Positions 6,544-15,317 are shown, counted from the stretch's first letter. The stretch is DNA of 27,881 nucleotides from an uncultured Streptococcus sp. (GCF_938020365.1 NZ_CALIIB010000152.1:1-27881), one strand, 5' to 3'. Notes: a model not told the origin generated them from the sequence alone. A program made the numbers and translations.

Positions 6544-8997
6544 ATGGACAAGAAAATTGGTAAATCCGTTGTAGCAACTGGCATTGCAGCGACAACGATT
6601 ATTTCTGGTGCGCTTAGCCATCAGGTAAAAGCGGATGAACTCGTTGAGTCAACGGCTACGAAACCAAAGGCAACAGCAGTTACCGAGAAACCAATTACGA
6701 CAGCGGATGTAGCAGAAGCGAAGGAAAAAGCAGATGCTGCCAAGAAAAATGTAAATCAGCAACGAGAGCAAACTAAGAAAGCTGAAGCAGACCTTGAAGG
6801 AGCTAAAGCTGCAGTTTCAGAGGCTCAAGAGAAAGTGGCTACAGCTACTGAGAATGAAAAAGCAGCAACTGAAGAAAACATTTCTCAAGCAGAGACCAGT
6901 GTTAAAAAAGCTGAAGAAGAAGCAACAGCAAAATCAGAAACTGTCAAAGAAGCAGAAACTGCAGTTCAGGAAGCAAGTCAAGCAGTTAAAGACCAAGAAA
7001 ATACAATTGCTGGTCAACAATCATTGGTGGATGTGGCAGAATCTGAACTAAACAAAGCCAAAGAACCAGTTCATGCAGAAACTGCAGCTGTAGAAACTGC
7101 TAAAAATCAGGAAAATCAAGCTCAGACAGCTGTGGAGCATGCTAAAAATGAACTAGCAAAAGCAGAACAAGCAGCAACTGCTGCGCCACAAAATCAAGCA
7201 GAAATCCAAAACAAAATCAATCAAACTCAGGCGAAGTTAGAGCAGACCAAGCAATTGATTACTGCAACAAATACTGAGTTGGTGCATGAACAGAAAAATG
7301 CAAGTACAGCACCGGTTGATTTACGGAATACGACCTATTCGCAATTCTTAGAGAATCTTCGAGATAATTCGAACAACGAAGCTGTAAGAAATGCTGCAGC
7401 TGATGCTTTAGCTCTTTACAAACGTGGTCAGAATGAATTCAAGATCACGGTTGGTTCAGATCCATCTAGCCCAGCCAGCTTGGAAAATAACTTGCAGGCT
7501 TTGGAATTGGTTAAGGCTATCAATGCTTACCGTCGTAATGCGGGTCTCCCAGAGCTTTTGGTGGATCCATATGCTAATGTTGCCAGCCAAATTCAGACCT
7601 TGTACTTTGAAAAGGCTAACTGGCACATGGGCAAGCTGATTGGCAATGAAAACGTGGCCATCAGCTTCAATCCTCAAGGTGCGGTTAATTTCTGGCATAG
7701 TGAAAAGGCTCTGTATCAGAAGATTGCTGCTCAATACGGCCTGCCAACTGATGAAAGACAACTAGATGCTAATGACATTTATATGAAGGTGGGGCCTACC
7801 GTCTTTGCGCAAATTGGTCACTATGTCCAAATGATGGATAACAAGGCCAATGCTATCTCTGCTGCCTATGACACTCATCCAAATCAGTTTGGAACTCCAT
7901 ACGGAACTTCAGAAGTTGGATTCCATAATGTTCGGAATTTCAATCAAAGGGTTAATAATGGCACACTGCTAACAGTTGAAGCGATGGAGAAACTTCTTCG
8001 CAGTGGCGGTAGTCGTGGGGCTGCTTCAAGTGCTAATGTGACAGCCTTGAAGAATCGCTTGGCAGAGTTACAAGCTCAGAAAGTTAGCCAAGAGTCTAGC
8101 TTGAATCTTTTAAATAATCAGTTGACAGATTCATACAAAGCACAGAAAAATCGTGCGGCTGCTGTTGTAAAAGCTAAACAGAATCTTGAAGCTGCTGAGA
8201 AAGCCCTAGCTCTGACTCAACAAAACTTGTCAGATAAAAAGGCTGTTTTGAAATCAGCGACAGCAAGAATCGCGTCTGCAATTTCTCCATATCAAGCCAA
8301 ATTACAAAAAGCTCAGGCAACCTTAGTAGAGGCCAAGAATCAGCTCGCAGCTTTGAAGACGGCTGAGGAAAACAAGAATAAGAACTTAGAAGCAGCTAAA
8401 GCTGAATTGGTCGCTGCGCAAAATCGTGTAGCAGCGGCTCAGAAGAAAGTTGCAGATCTCAAAACAGCTCCACAACAATTGGAAAAAGCTAAGCAAGACT
8501 TGGCTGCAGCAGAGGCTGACCTGAAGGCTAAACAAGCTATTGCTGAGACTGAGAATGCAAAATTAGTTGATTTGCAAACAGTCTACAATGAATTGCTAGC
8601 AAATTACAATTATTTGCTAGACCTTCTTCCAAAAGAAGAGCGCCAAGCCCTAGCATCGGCCACTACAACCACTTATCAGGCAAATGGTGGACTTAATTTT
8701 GCTGCAGCAGGTGCAGGTAGTCAAAGGGTTCTGACTTCGAATGCAAGTTCAGCTTCTCAAGATGAGAAGGATGCATCGGTTGAAACATTGGCTAACGTAG
8801 CTACTCAAGCTCAGCCAAAAACTGATAATAATGCTAATGCTACATCGACTCCAGCGACTCCTAAAGCTTCGCCTAGCCAGTCAGTTGTCCTTCCTAATAC
8901 AGGAACGGAAGCGGAACAATTAGCCTTCCTTGGAATGACTCTCGGTGCAGCTCTTCTCGCAGGTGCTGTGAAACATCGCCGTAGAAAAACTTTATAG
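6544..8997 (+). CDS. LPXTG-anchored SEC10/PgrA-type surface protein with a CAP domain
   Basis: An 817-aa cell-wall protein. A signal peptide (KIGKSVVATGIAATTIISGA, cleavage near VKA-DE) is followed by an Ala/Glu/Lys/Gln-rich coiled coil (about 40-245). A CAP/SCP-like domain (about 300-450) shows the ENVAISFNPQGAVNFWHSEKA and GHYVQMMD signatures of that fold. A second coiled coil (about 500-690), a Ser/Thr/Ala-rich wall stretch and a sortase signal LPNTG (about 783-787) with a hydrophobic segment and Arg-rich tail complete it. The layout matches the SEC10/PgrA surface-exclusion domain family of oral streptococci. I choose the ATG at 6544, six bases after AAGGAG, over the ATG at 6538, which touches that site. 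An adhesin or wall-associated role is inferred, not shown. Confidence 0.88.
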   Translation: MDKKIGKSVVATGIAATTIISGALSHQVKADELVESTATKPKATAVTEKPITTADVAEAKEKADAAKKNVNQQREQTKKAEADLEGAKAAVSEAQEKVATATENEKAATEENISQAETSVKKAEEEATAKSETVKEAETAVQEASQAVKDQENTIAGQQSLVDVAESELNKAKEPVHAETAAVETAKNQENQAQTAVEHAKNELAKAEQAATAAPQNQAEIQNKINQTQAKLEQTKQLITATNTELVHEQKNASTAPVDLRNTTYSQFLENLRDNSNNEAVRNAAADALALYKRGQNEFKITVGSDPSSPASLENNLQALELVKAINAYRRNAGLPELLVDPYANVASQIQTLYFEKANWHMGKLIGNENVAISFNPQGAVNFWHSEKALYQKIAAQYGLPTDERQLDANDIYMKVGPTVFAQIGHYVQMMDNKANAISAAYDTHPNQFGTPYGTSEVGFHNVRNFNQRVNNGTLLTVEAMEKLLRSGGSRGAASSANVTALKNRLAELQAQKVSQESSLNLLNNQLTDSYKAQKNRAAAVVKAKQNLEAAEKALALTQQNLSDKKAVLKSATARIASAISPYQAKLQKAQATLVEAKNQLAALKTAEENKNKNLEAAKAELVAAQNRVAAAQKKVADLKTAPQQLEKAKQDLAAAEADLKAKQAIAETENAKLVDLQTVYNELLANYNYLLDLLPKEERQALASATTTTYQANGGLNFAAAGAGSQRVLTSNASSASQDEKDASVETLANVATQAQPKTDNNANATSTPATPKASPSQSVVLPNTGTEAEQLAFLGMTLGAALLAGAVKHRRRKTL

Positions 8998-9007
8998 CAG
9001 ATAACAG

Positions 9008-9039
9008 TGAAGTGAGTGTTACAGCTCACTTCATTTTTT
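9008..9039 (+). terminator. Intrinsic terminator after the LPXTG gene
   Basis: TGAAGTGAG and CTCACTTCA form a perfect nine-base stem with an eight-base loop, followed by six T residues. Confidence 0.9.
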
Positions 9040-9152
9040 ATTGGTGAATTCGTTTGATTGAATTAAATTTAGGAAGAGAAGTTTTTGTGATTCAAATAAT
9101 TCTTAAATTTGGCTAGAAAACATTCCTTTTATCTGCTTTTCAGGGGATATCA

Positions 9153-9161
9153 TGTTATAAT
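9153..9161 (+). promoter_or_regulatory. Extended -10 promoter of hemH
   Basis: TGTTATAAT gives a consensus TATAAT (9156-9161) with an upstream TG. No clear -35 is seen at 17 bases. The hemH ATG is 32 bases downstream. Confidence 0.6.
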
Positions 9162-9192
9162 AGCAGAGGATTTTATACAAAAAGAGGAACTT

Positions 9193-10287
9193 ATGACTAA
9201 AAAAGCTATTCTAATGATGACCTTTGGATCGCCAGAGGGCTATACTTTTGAGGATATTGCAGAATTTTTCACGAATATCCGTCGTGGCGTGCGGCCTACT
9301 AATCAGGAGATTCAGCATCTTCATGATAATTATCAACGTATTGGTGGCAGCCCCCTGCAACGCATTACGCGGGCAGAAGTTGAGCTGGTGAAAGAAGCTT
9401 TAAAGGGAGAGTATGCTGTCTATTTTGCTAATAAATTTTCTCGCCCTTTTATTCCAGATGTTATTAAGCAGATGGAGGATGACGGGATTGAGGAATGTAT
9501 CTGCTTGATTTTAGAACCGCATTATTCCTTTTACTCTGTTATGGGGTATGAAAAATTTATTACGAGCCAGACAATTAAATTCCATATTATCAAAGAATGG
9601 TATCAGGCTGAGGACTTGCTTCGCTTTTGGGAGGAAGAAATCAGGAAAATCTTGCAAACGCAAGTCAAAGATGAAAGTTTTAAGGTCATTTTCTCAGCTC
9701 ACAGTGTGCCAGTTTTAGCACTTGATTTTGAAGATCCATATATTGATCAGATTATTGAAAATTCACAGTTGATTGCCCATCGGCTGGGCTTGGCTCTATC
9801 TGAATATACCAATACCTGGCAGAGCGAAAGCGATATTGGCTTGCCGTGGATCAAGCCAGATGTCTTAGAATATCTCCGAGATCAAACGAACCACCCGCAA
9901 CATTATATCTTTGTCCCAATTAGTTTCATCAGCGAACATATCGAGGTACTGTTTGATAATGATGTGGAGTGTCAGGAATTGTGCCAAGAACTCGGTGTGA
10001 CTTATCATCGTCCACCAATGCCTAACACAGACTCCCGTTTGATTGATGCATTATTAGCAACTATTCGTCAGCATGAAACAGAAGAGCTTCGATACATGCA
10101 TCCAGAAGAAACAACCTTTGACGAATTGGCCCCTTCAGAAGAAAGTAATCAAATCTTAAGCGAAACAGAAGAACTTCAGATGCCTGAATTTGTCAAAAAA
10201 TTGATAGAGAAAAAGGGTAGAGAGAATGTCAAAATGCCTTATTTCATAAAGAAAATGTTAGAAAAAAGAGCGCGAGAAACAAAGTAA
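9193..10287 (+). CDS. hemH: Ferrochelatase (HemH/CpfC family)
   Basis: A ferrochelatase-family protein that inserts Fe2+ into a porphyrin; Firmicute enzymes of this type use coproporphyrin III. Family motifs are present: FGSPEG near the N-terminus, GGSPLQ, the metal-site His in FSAHSVPV with DPYIDQI after it, WQSESDIGLPWIKPDV, and the catalytic Glu in SEHIEVLFDND. Length is 364 aa against about 310 for Bacillus subtilis HemH. The extra 50 or so residues at the C-terminus are Glu/Lys-rich and hold a repeated motif (FVKKLIEKKGRE then FIKKMLEKRARE). No other haem-synthesis gene is nearby, as expected for streptococci, so the enzyme probably works on imported porphyrin or in another role. The ATG at 9193 follows GAGGAA. 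Confidence 0.9.
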   Translation: MTKKAILMMTFGSPEGYTFEDIAEFFTNIRRGVRPTNQEIQHLHDNYQRIGGSPLQRITRAEVELVKEALKGEYAVYFANKFSRPFIPDVIKQMEDDGIEECICLILEPHYSFYSVMGYEKFITSQTIKFHIIKEWYQAEDLLRFWEEEIRKILQTQVKDESFKVIFSAHSVPVLALDFEDPYIDQIIENSQLIAHRLGLALSEYTNTWQSESDIGLPWIKPDVLEYLRDQTNHPQHYIFVPISFISEHIEVLFDNDVECQELCQELGVTYHRPPMPNTDSRLIDALLATIRQHETEELRYMHPEETTFDELAPSEESNQILSETEELQMPEFVKKLIEKKGRENVKMPYFIKKMLEKRARETK

Positions 10288-10293
10288 GTCTAG

Positions 10294-10330
10294 CCTAGAA
10301 ATAAACATTTGTAACAGTGCATGTTCTAGG
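10294..10330. repeat. Inverted repeat between hemH and uvrC
   Basis: CCTAGAA (10294-10300) and TTCTAGG (10324-10330) are perfect complements around a 23-base loop. No T run follows, so a terminator role is doubtful. Confidence 0.35.
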
Positions 10331-10373
10331 AAAATGAAAAATTTCTATTGAAAAGATAGGGTTTTGGGAAAAT

Positions 10374-12206
10374 ATGTCTACAAACAAGCTAATTCAATCC
10401 AAGCTGGAACTGTTGCCGACCAGTCCCGGCTGTTACATTCACAAGGACAAAAACGGTACTATTATCTATGTCGGCAAAGCCAAGAATCTTCGCAATCGTG
10501 TTCGCTCTTATTTTCGTGGCAGCCACGATACCAAGACGGAGGCCTTGGTTTCCGAGATTGAGGATTTTGAGTTTATTGTTACTGAGTCTAATATTGAGGC
10601 TTTGCTCCTAGAAATCAATCTAATCAAGGAAAATAAGCCCAAGTACAATATCATGCTCAAGGACGATAAGTCCTATCCTTTTATTAAGATTACCAACGAG
10701 ATTTATCCTCGTCTGATCATCACGCGCCAAGTCAAAAAGGATGGTGGTCTTTATTTTGGCCCCTACCCAGATGTCGGTGCAGCCAATGAAATAAAGCGCC
10801 TGCTCGATCGCATTTTTACATTCAAAAAATGTACCAATCCACCTGCGAAAGTCTGTTTTTATTATCACTTGGGGCAATGTGAAGCCCATACGATTTGCAA
10901 GCGGGATAGCCAGTATTTCAAGAATATGGCTCAGGAAGTGTCGGATTTTCTCAAGGGACAGGACGATAAGATTATCGATGAGCTACGTGAGAAGATGAAT
11001 AAAACAGCTGCAGCCATGGAGTTTGAACGGGCGGCCGAATACCGTGACCTGATTCAAGCTATTGGAACCTTGCGTACTAAGCAGCGGGTCATGGCTAAGG
11101 ATTTGCAGAATCGTGATGTTTTTGGTTACTATGTGGATAAGGGCTGGATGTGTGTGCAGGTCTTCTTTGTGCGCCAGGGCAAGTTGATTGAGCGTGATGT
11201 CAATCTTTTCCCCTATTACAATGATCCCGACGAAGATTTCCTGACCTATATTGGCCAGTTTTACCAAGAAAAGTCCCATCTCAAGCCCAATGAAATCTTA
11301 ATTCCAGCAGACATTGATGAAGAAGCTGTTCGGGCCGTGGTGGATACTAAAGTAGTCAAGCCTCAGCGAGGCGAGAAGAAGCAGTTGGTCAATCTGGCTA
11401 TTAAGAATGCTCGGGTCAGCCTCCAGCAGAAATTTGATCTTTTAGAGAAATCCGTTGAAAAAACGCAAGGCGCTATAGAAAATCTAGGGAAGCTCCTCAA
11501 TATTCCAACACCCGTTCGAATTGAGTCTTTCGATAACTCCAACATCATGGGGACCAGTCCCGTATCGGCTATGGTGGTCTTTGTCAATGGTAAGCCGAGC
11601 AAGAAGGATTACCGCAAATATAAGATTAAGACTGTGGTAGGGCCGGACGACTACGCTAGCATGCGAGAGGTCATCAAGCGCCGCTATAGTCGGGTCATTC
11701 GTGACGGTCTGACGCCACCAGATCTGATTGTCATTGACGGAGGACAAGGTCAGGTCAATATCGCCAAAGACGTTATCCAGAACCAGTTGGGGCTTGATAT
11801 TCCCATCGCTGGACTGCAAAAAAATGACAAGCACCAGACTCATGAATTGCTCTTTGGCGATCCTCTTCAAGTCGTAGAACTGTCCCGTAATTCTCAGGAA
11901 TTTTTCCTCCTCCAGCGCATCCAAGATGAGGTCCACCGCTTTGCCATTACCTTCCACCGTCAGCTTCGATCTAAGAATTCCTTCTCATCGCAACTCGATG
12001 GCATCGAAGGCTTGGGGCCAAAACGCAAGCAAAATCTCATGAAGCATTTCAAATCTCTGACCAAGATTAAAGAAGCCAGTGTCGATGAAATCGTCGAAGT
12101 GGGTGTACCGCGAGCAGTGGCAGAAGCCGTGCAGGCAAAACTCAATCAAACAGAGCCATCCCGACCTTTGTTAGAAGTGGCGGAGCCAATTGCAGATATA
12201 GATTGA
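10374..12206 (+). CDS. uvrC: Excinuclease ABC subunit UvrC
   Basis: UvrC makes the 3' and 5' incisions around bulky DNA lesions after UvrA-UvrB loading. The 610-aa product has the family's usual length and order. A GIY-YIG nuclease (about 13-95, with GTIIYVGKAKNLRNRVRSYF) comes first. A Cys-containing linker follows (CTNPPAKVCFYYHLGQCEAH). Next are a UVR domain that binds UvrB (about 200-240), an RNase H-like endonuclease domain with SFDNSN and DLIVIDGGQGQ, and C-terminal helix-hairpin-helix motifs (about 545-595, including GIEGLGPKRKQNL). The ribosome binding site upstream of the ATG at 10374 is weak (GGGA). It is the last core gene before the immunity island. Confidence 0.96.
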   Translation: MSTNKLIQSKLELLPTSPGCYIHKDKNGTIIYVGKAKNLRNRVRSYFRGSHDTKTEALVSEIEDFEFIVTESNIEALLLEINLIKENKPKYNIMLKDDKSYPFIKITNEIYPRLIITRQVKKDGGLYFGPYPDVGAANEIKRLLDRIFTFKKCTNPPAKVCFYYHLGQCEAHTICKRDSQYFKNMAQEVSDFLKGQDDKIIDELREKMNKTAAAMEFERAAEYRDLIQAIGTLRTKQRVMAKDLQNRDVFGYYVDKGWMCVQVFFVRQGKLIERDVNLFPYYNDPDEDFLTYIGQFYQEKSHLKPNEILIPADIDEEAVRAVVDTKVVKPQRGEKKQLVNLAIKNARVSLQQKFDLLEKSVEKTQGAIENLGKLLNIPTPVRIESFDNSNIMGTSPVSAMVVFVNGKPSKKDYRKYKIKTVVGPDDYASMREVIKRRYSRVIRDGLTPPDLIVIDGGQGQVNIAKDVIQNQLGLDIPIAGLQKNDKHQTHELLFGDPLQVVELSRNSQEFFLLQRIQDEVHRFAITFHRQLRSKNSFSSQLDGIEGLGPKRKQNLMKHFKSLTKIKEASVDEIVEVGVPRAVAEAVQAKLNQTEPSRPLLEVAEPIADID

Positions 12207-12320
12207 AAGAAAAAATCATTTGATTTTAGAGAGATTCAGATACAGCTTTCAATACTGGGAGATATGCTCAACCAGATTGATGGAGGATATTTTTGGTGCC
12301 AGTAGTGAAAAGAGGTAGAT

Positions 12321-12887
12321 ATGTTAAGAATTTTCCCATTTAAAACCGATGGTGTCTTAGATGAAATAGAACAATTAGAGAAAAATTATTCTATTTCCTT
12401 GCCTGAAAAATATAAAGAATTTTTATTAAAGTACAATGGCGGAGATACGATTGATGCAACCTTTAAAGTAGAGAAAGTTCGTTCGGATATCCACTCCTTT
12501 TATGTTTTTTCATTAGCTAACTATTTTAGTAATTTTAACTATCTAGTCGAAAAAGGATTTTTAGAAGATTTTATTGACAATCATTATTTACCCATAGCTA
12601 AAGATAGTTTTGCTAATAGTATTCTAATTGGTGTCGGCGCTAGTACTTATAATAAATTAGGCTTTTATGACCATGAAAGTCAACAGTATAGTTCATTTGA
12701 TATAGATTTTTTAGAATTTCTAAAAAAGATAAAAAGTCCTGTTGTTCATATTACATCCATTGAAGAACGAATGAAAGAAATGGAAGAAATTGGAAGTCCT
12801 GTTGTAGTTGATGATGAGTTAAAAGCTTTATGGCAAGAAGAAATCGATGAATTTGCAGGTCGAGAGCAAGTGATTGTTAGGTTGTAA
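12321..12887 (+). CDS. SUKH (SMI1/KNR4) family immunity protein, copy A
   Basis: A 188-aa cytosolic protein of the SUKH superfamily, a group best known as immunity proteins that bind and neutralise polymorphic nuclease and other toxins. The SMI1/KNR4 signature is clear: an N-terminal helix, ISLPEKYKEFLLKYNGG (about residues 26-42), then YLPIAKDSFANSILIGV near 93 and a DHE motif. It is the first gene of the island and is paralogous to copies at 13641 and 14751, all exactly 188 codons long and sharing the MLRIFP start and the C-terminal WQEEID...AGREQVIV block. GAGG lies ten bases before the ATG. The toxin it would counter is unknown. Confidence 0.82.
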   Translation: MLRIFPFKTDGVLDEIEQLEKNYSISLPEKYKEFLLKYNGGDTIDATFKVEKVRSDIHSFYVFSLANYFSNFNYLVEKGFLEDFIDNHYLPIAKDSFANSILIGVGASTYNKLGFYDHESQQYSSFDIDFLEFLKKIKSPVVHITSIEERMKEMEEIGSPVVVDDELKALWQEEIDEFAGREQVIVRL

Positions 12888-13058
12888 TGCTATTTTATAC
12901 TGGCTTTTTTGGTCTTTGACTTTCTGACTTGCCTCTGCTCTTGCGAAAGATGGGCAAGATGGTTTCCAAAATCAAGTACCTTAAGTAAAATAGCTCTTCA
13001 AATGGAATATATGCAACAAAGATTACAAGCCAGAAATTAAAAAGAAGAGGAAAATAAG
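12888..13058 (+). other. Intergenic stretch with a possible decayed coding tail
   Basis: The frame is open from 12888 to a TAA at 13038-13040. Its last part (12945-13037) reads ERWARWFPKSSTLSKIAL and then LQMEYMQQRLQARN, which looks like a basic, helical protein C-terminus. There is no start codon with a ribosome binding site. Position between two immunity genes suggests a toxin-tail remnant, but a second frame also gives a protein-like ending here, so the call is weak. Confidence 0.3.
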
Positions 13059-13514
13059 ATGAGCTTAATGATCCGTGCACTAGGTCATACCAGTGATGAG
13101 GATATAAAAGATTTGGAAGAGAAATACAACCTAACTCTTCCAGAAGATTATAAAAACTTTTTGAAAGAAAACAATGGTGGACGATGTCCTTCCTATGAGT
13201 TTGAAAATTCTATTGAGATACAGAACATCAATGAAGAAATTAATATTGATGTTTTATATGGGATTAAGACTGGCGTAAAAAACTTTGATATAGAAGATTG
13301 GACTGATGAATACTTGGATGATCTTTTTTCTAATTCAATCATTATAGGTGATTCCTTGCAACATGGTTTTCTAGTTTTCTGGTTGAGTGGTGATGAGGAT
13401 GAAGGTATTTATTACTATGATGATACATATAATCTAGAAGCTTCAAGTGATGAAAATAATGCCTATTTTCTAGCTCGCACTTTTACCGAATTTCTAGAAT
13501 TAGTCCAAAATTAA
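13059..13514 (+). CDS. SUKH (SMI1/KNR4) family immunity protein, divergent copy
   Basis: A 151-aa acidic protein with the SMI1/KNR4 pattern: EDIKDLEEKYNLTLPEDYKN (about residues 11-30), FLKENNGG, and a strand with GFLVFWLSGDEDEGIYYYDD where the family often has a short acidic loop. It is shorter than, and not closely related to, copy A, so it is a separate SUKH lineage with presumably a different toxin partner. An AGAGGA ribosome binding site lies about ten bases before the ATG. A terminator follows ten bases after its stop, so it closes a transcription unit. Confidence 0.8.
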   Translation: MSLMIRALGHTSDEDIKDLEEKYNLTLPEDYKNFLKENNGGRCPSYEFENSIEIQNINEEINIDVLYGIKTGVKNFDIEDWTDEYLDDLFSNSIIIGDSLQHGFLVFWLSGDEDEGIYYYDDTYNLEASSDENNAYFLARTFTEFLELVQN

Positions 13515-13523
13515 TGGTAAAAT

Positions 13524-13563
13524 GGGAGGGATTAGAATGTGAGAATGTGTAGTCCCTCTTTTA
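13524..13563 (+). terminator. Intrinsic terminator after the divergent SUKH gene
   Basis: GGGAGGGATT (13524-13533) pairs with AGTCCCTCTT (13551-13560) over ten positions with three G-T pairs, around a 17-base loop, followed by T residues. Confidence 0.65.
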
Positions 13564-13640
13564 TTTAGTACTTATTTTTAAAAAATAGTGGATTGATTGA
13601 ATTGAAACTTTACAGGATAGTAAAAAATTTGGAGTTAGAA

Positions 13641-14207
13641 ATGTTAAGAATATTTCCTTACGATACAGAAGGTGTAGATCAGGCTATAGCGGATTTTGAA
13701 GGTAAGTTTACAATTAAGCTCCCAGAAAAATATAAAGAATTTCTGATTAAATACAATGGCGGGAATAGCTTGCAAACTAGTTTTAGTATAAATCGTAAAA
13801 CTTCAGACATACGAGCATTTTATGGTTTTAATAAAGCGAGTCAATACAATAATTTCCAATATTTGATTGAGAGTGGTTTTTTAGAAGAGTTTTTAGAAAG
13901 AGGCTTCATTCCCATAGCCAAGGATAGTTTTGGGAATTCTATTCTTCTTGGTGTTATAGAAAAAAATTTCAATCAGCTAGCTTTTTTTGATCATGAAGGC
14001 CAGCTTGTGCGGCCTTTAGAAATCAATTTTGAAGACTGGGTGGCTAAACTTAAAAGCAAAAAGAAAAAGATTCGCACGATTGAAGAAAGAATCGCCGATA
14101 TGAGAGCCGTAGGCAGCAAAAAAGAAATTACTCCTAGATTAAAGGAAATCTGGCAAGAAGAAATTGATAAGTATGCTGGTCGTGAGCAAGTGATTGTTAA
14201 GTTGTAG
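13641..14207 (+). CDS. SUKH (SMI1/KNR4) family immunity protein, copy C
   Basis: A 188-aa paralogue of copy A. It has IKLPEKYKEFLIKYNGG, FIPIAKDSFGNSILLGV and AFFDHEG, and it ends WQEEIDKYAGREQVIVKL. The ATG at 13641 follows GGAG by six bases and gives the same length as copies A and E; a longer reading from a TTG at 13593 adds residues the paralogues lack. With the terminator and promoter after it, this gene forms one unit of a 1110-bp tandem duplication whose second unit begins at 14751. Divergence between copies is greatest in the middle of the protein, as expected if paralogues answer different toxin variants. Confidence 0.82.
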   Translation: MLRIFPYDTEGVDQAIADFEGKFTIKLPEKYKEFLIKYNGGNSLQTSFSINRKTSDIRAFYGFNKASQYNNFQYLIESGFLEEFLERGFIPIAKDSFGNSILLGVIEKNFNQLAFFDHEGQLVRPLEINFEDWVAKLKSKKKKIRTIEERIADMRAVGSKKEITPRLKEIWQEEIDKYAGREQVIVKL

Positions 14208-14221
14208 TCTTATTTTGTTTC

Positions 14222-14257
14222 ATGTGATAACCTGACGTTATCACATTTTTATTTTTT
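14222..14257 (+). terminator. Intrinsic terminator after SUKH copy C
   Basis: ATGTGATAAC and GTTATCACAT form a perfect ten-base stem with a CTGAC loop, followed by a T-rich run. An almost identical element lies exactly 1110 bases downstream. Confidence 0.88.
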
Positions 14258-14267
14258 GGAGAGTTTC

Positions 14268-14276
14268 TGTTATACT
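14268..14276 (+). promoter_or_regulatory. Extended -10 promoter, repeat copy 1
   Basis: TGTTATACT within the context TTTCTGTTATACTAGATTTG. The same core appears at 15378, 19893 and 22065. No good -35 is present, so it would rely on the extended -10. Confidence 0.55.
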
Positions 14277-14394
14277 AGATTTGTTCATCATTGACTTTCT
14301 AAGTTACTTTCCTGAAGGAACAGGCTCTGTAATCTATCTCAGTCAAAGATGGATAATTTATCGGAACGTATTTCTAACATGAAAGAAGAATAAA

Positions 14395-14706
14395 ATGACA
14401 ATTGAGAAAGAGTTAAATAAAATAGCAGAAAGCATTTCATTGATTCAAACAAGTCAAGCTGAGGTGTCGTTTTCAGAAGAGGCTTTAGAAGACTTCACAG
14501 ACTATTTAAGGGACTACATCCCAAATCATGTAGGTTGGATACAAAAGGGAAATGAGAAGCTGGTTCAGTCTCTTACAAAAGACAATCAGTTGGACAGAGA
14601 AGCAATTTCACAGATGATAATAGGCCTACACAATCTATCTTTGGATTTTGAGGAATTATGCGACATATTGCTTAAACTTTCCGATGAAATAGATAGAAAA
14701 AGCTGA
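14395..14706 (+). CDS. Small helical protein of unknown function in the immunity array
   Basis: A 103-aa acidic, probably all-helical cytosolic protein that I do not recognise as a named family. Its pattern (N-terminal helix, DYLRDYIPNHVGWIQKGNEKL, an LHNLSLDFEEL helix, then LLKLSDEIDRKS) loosely recalls the proteins at 15491, 16336 and 17626, which also have a central G-L-x-x-L helix pair, so it may be a distant member of that set. The ribosome binding site is weak (GAAGAA, before ATG 14395). It lies between a promoter and a SUKH pseudogene, and neighbours alone suggest an immunity-related role. Confidence 0.6.
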   Translation: MTIEKELNKIAESISLIQTSQAEVSFSEEALEDFTDYLRDYIPNHVGWIQKGNEKLVQSLTKDNQLDREAISQMIIGLHNLSLDFEELCDILLKLSDEIDRKS

Positions 14707-14750
14707 AATTTAAGTATGCTGGCTTTCAATGTCAAAGAAAAGGAGGAAAA

Positions 14751-15317
14751 ATGCTAAGAATTTTTCCATTTGATAAAACAGGTGTTTCAGAGGCAGTGGC
14801 TCAATTTGAAAAAAATCATGACATTTTGTTGCCGGAGGAATATAGAACCTTTTTAATAAACTATAATGGTGGAAATGCCTTACAGACAAGCTTTAAAATA
14901 AAGAAAGAGAGTGCGGATATTCGAGCCTTTTATGGTTTTGAAAATGCTGATTACGAATACAATTTCCAGTATTTTCTTGACCATGATTTTCTATCCGAGC
15001 ATATTCAAGCTGGCTACCTACCGATTGCAGAGGATAGTTTTGGTAATTATATTCTTTTGGGAATTTCTAAATAAAATTATAATCTCATAGCATTTTTTGA
15101 TCATGAAAAACAAAAAATTATTCCCTTCCATCTTTCGTTTAAAGAATTTATAGCCACCATTAAAAGTAAGGTATGTAAGATTAAATCTATTGACGAAAGA
15201 ATTCAAAAAATGAAAGAGGTAAATAGTCCAGTCATTGTTGATGATGAATTGATAGCAATCTGGCAAGAAGAAATCGATAGATATGCTGGTCGTGAGCAAG
15301 TAATTGTTAAGTTGTAA
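14751..15317 (+). pseudogene. SUKH (SMI1/KNR4) family immunity gene, copy E, interrupted by a stop codon
   Basis: The first 107 codons (to the TAA at 15072-15074) and the following 80 codons stay in one frame and align throughout with copies A and C. If the stop were sense, the product would be exactly 188 aa, ending WQEEIDRYAGREQVIVKL. The stop sits where copy C has Lys (IEKNFN against ISK-stop-NYN), so a single A-to-T change in AAA explains it. A strong AGGAGG precedes the ATG, so a 107-aa N-terminal fragment may still be made. That fragment keeps the core LPEEYRTFLINYNGG but loses the C-terminal strands. Alternatives are a sequencing error or occasional read-through. Confidence 0.85.

Noticed and set aside
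11484..11957. A 157-codon minus-strand frame inside uvrC
   Set aside because: It lies wholly within a well-supported uvrC sequence and resembles no known protein, so it is a shadow frame.
12212..12227. AAAATCATTTGATTTT palindrome after uvrC as a terminator
   Set aside because: The stem is almost all A-T with a two-base loop and no T run, so it would not terminate well.
12207..12320. A toxin-tail remnant between uvrC and the first SUKH gene
   Set aside because: Two different frames both give short protein-like readings and neither matches a pattern I know, so nothing can be supported.
12895..13080. A 61-codon minus-strand frame with a hydrophobic stretch
   Set aside because: Its start lies inside the SUKH gene at 13059, no ribosome binding site is seen, and the hydrophobicity arises from the complement of A-rich sequence.
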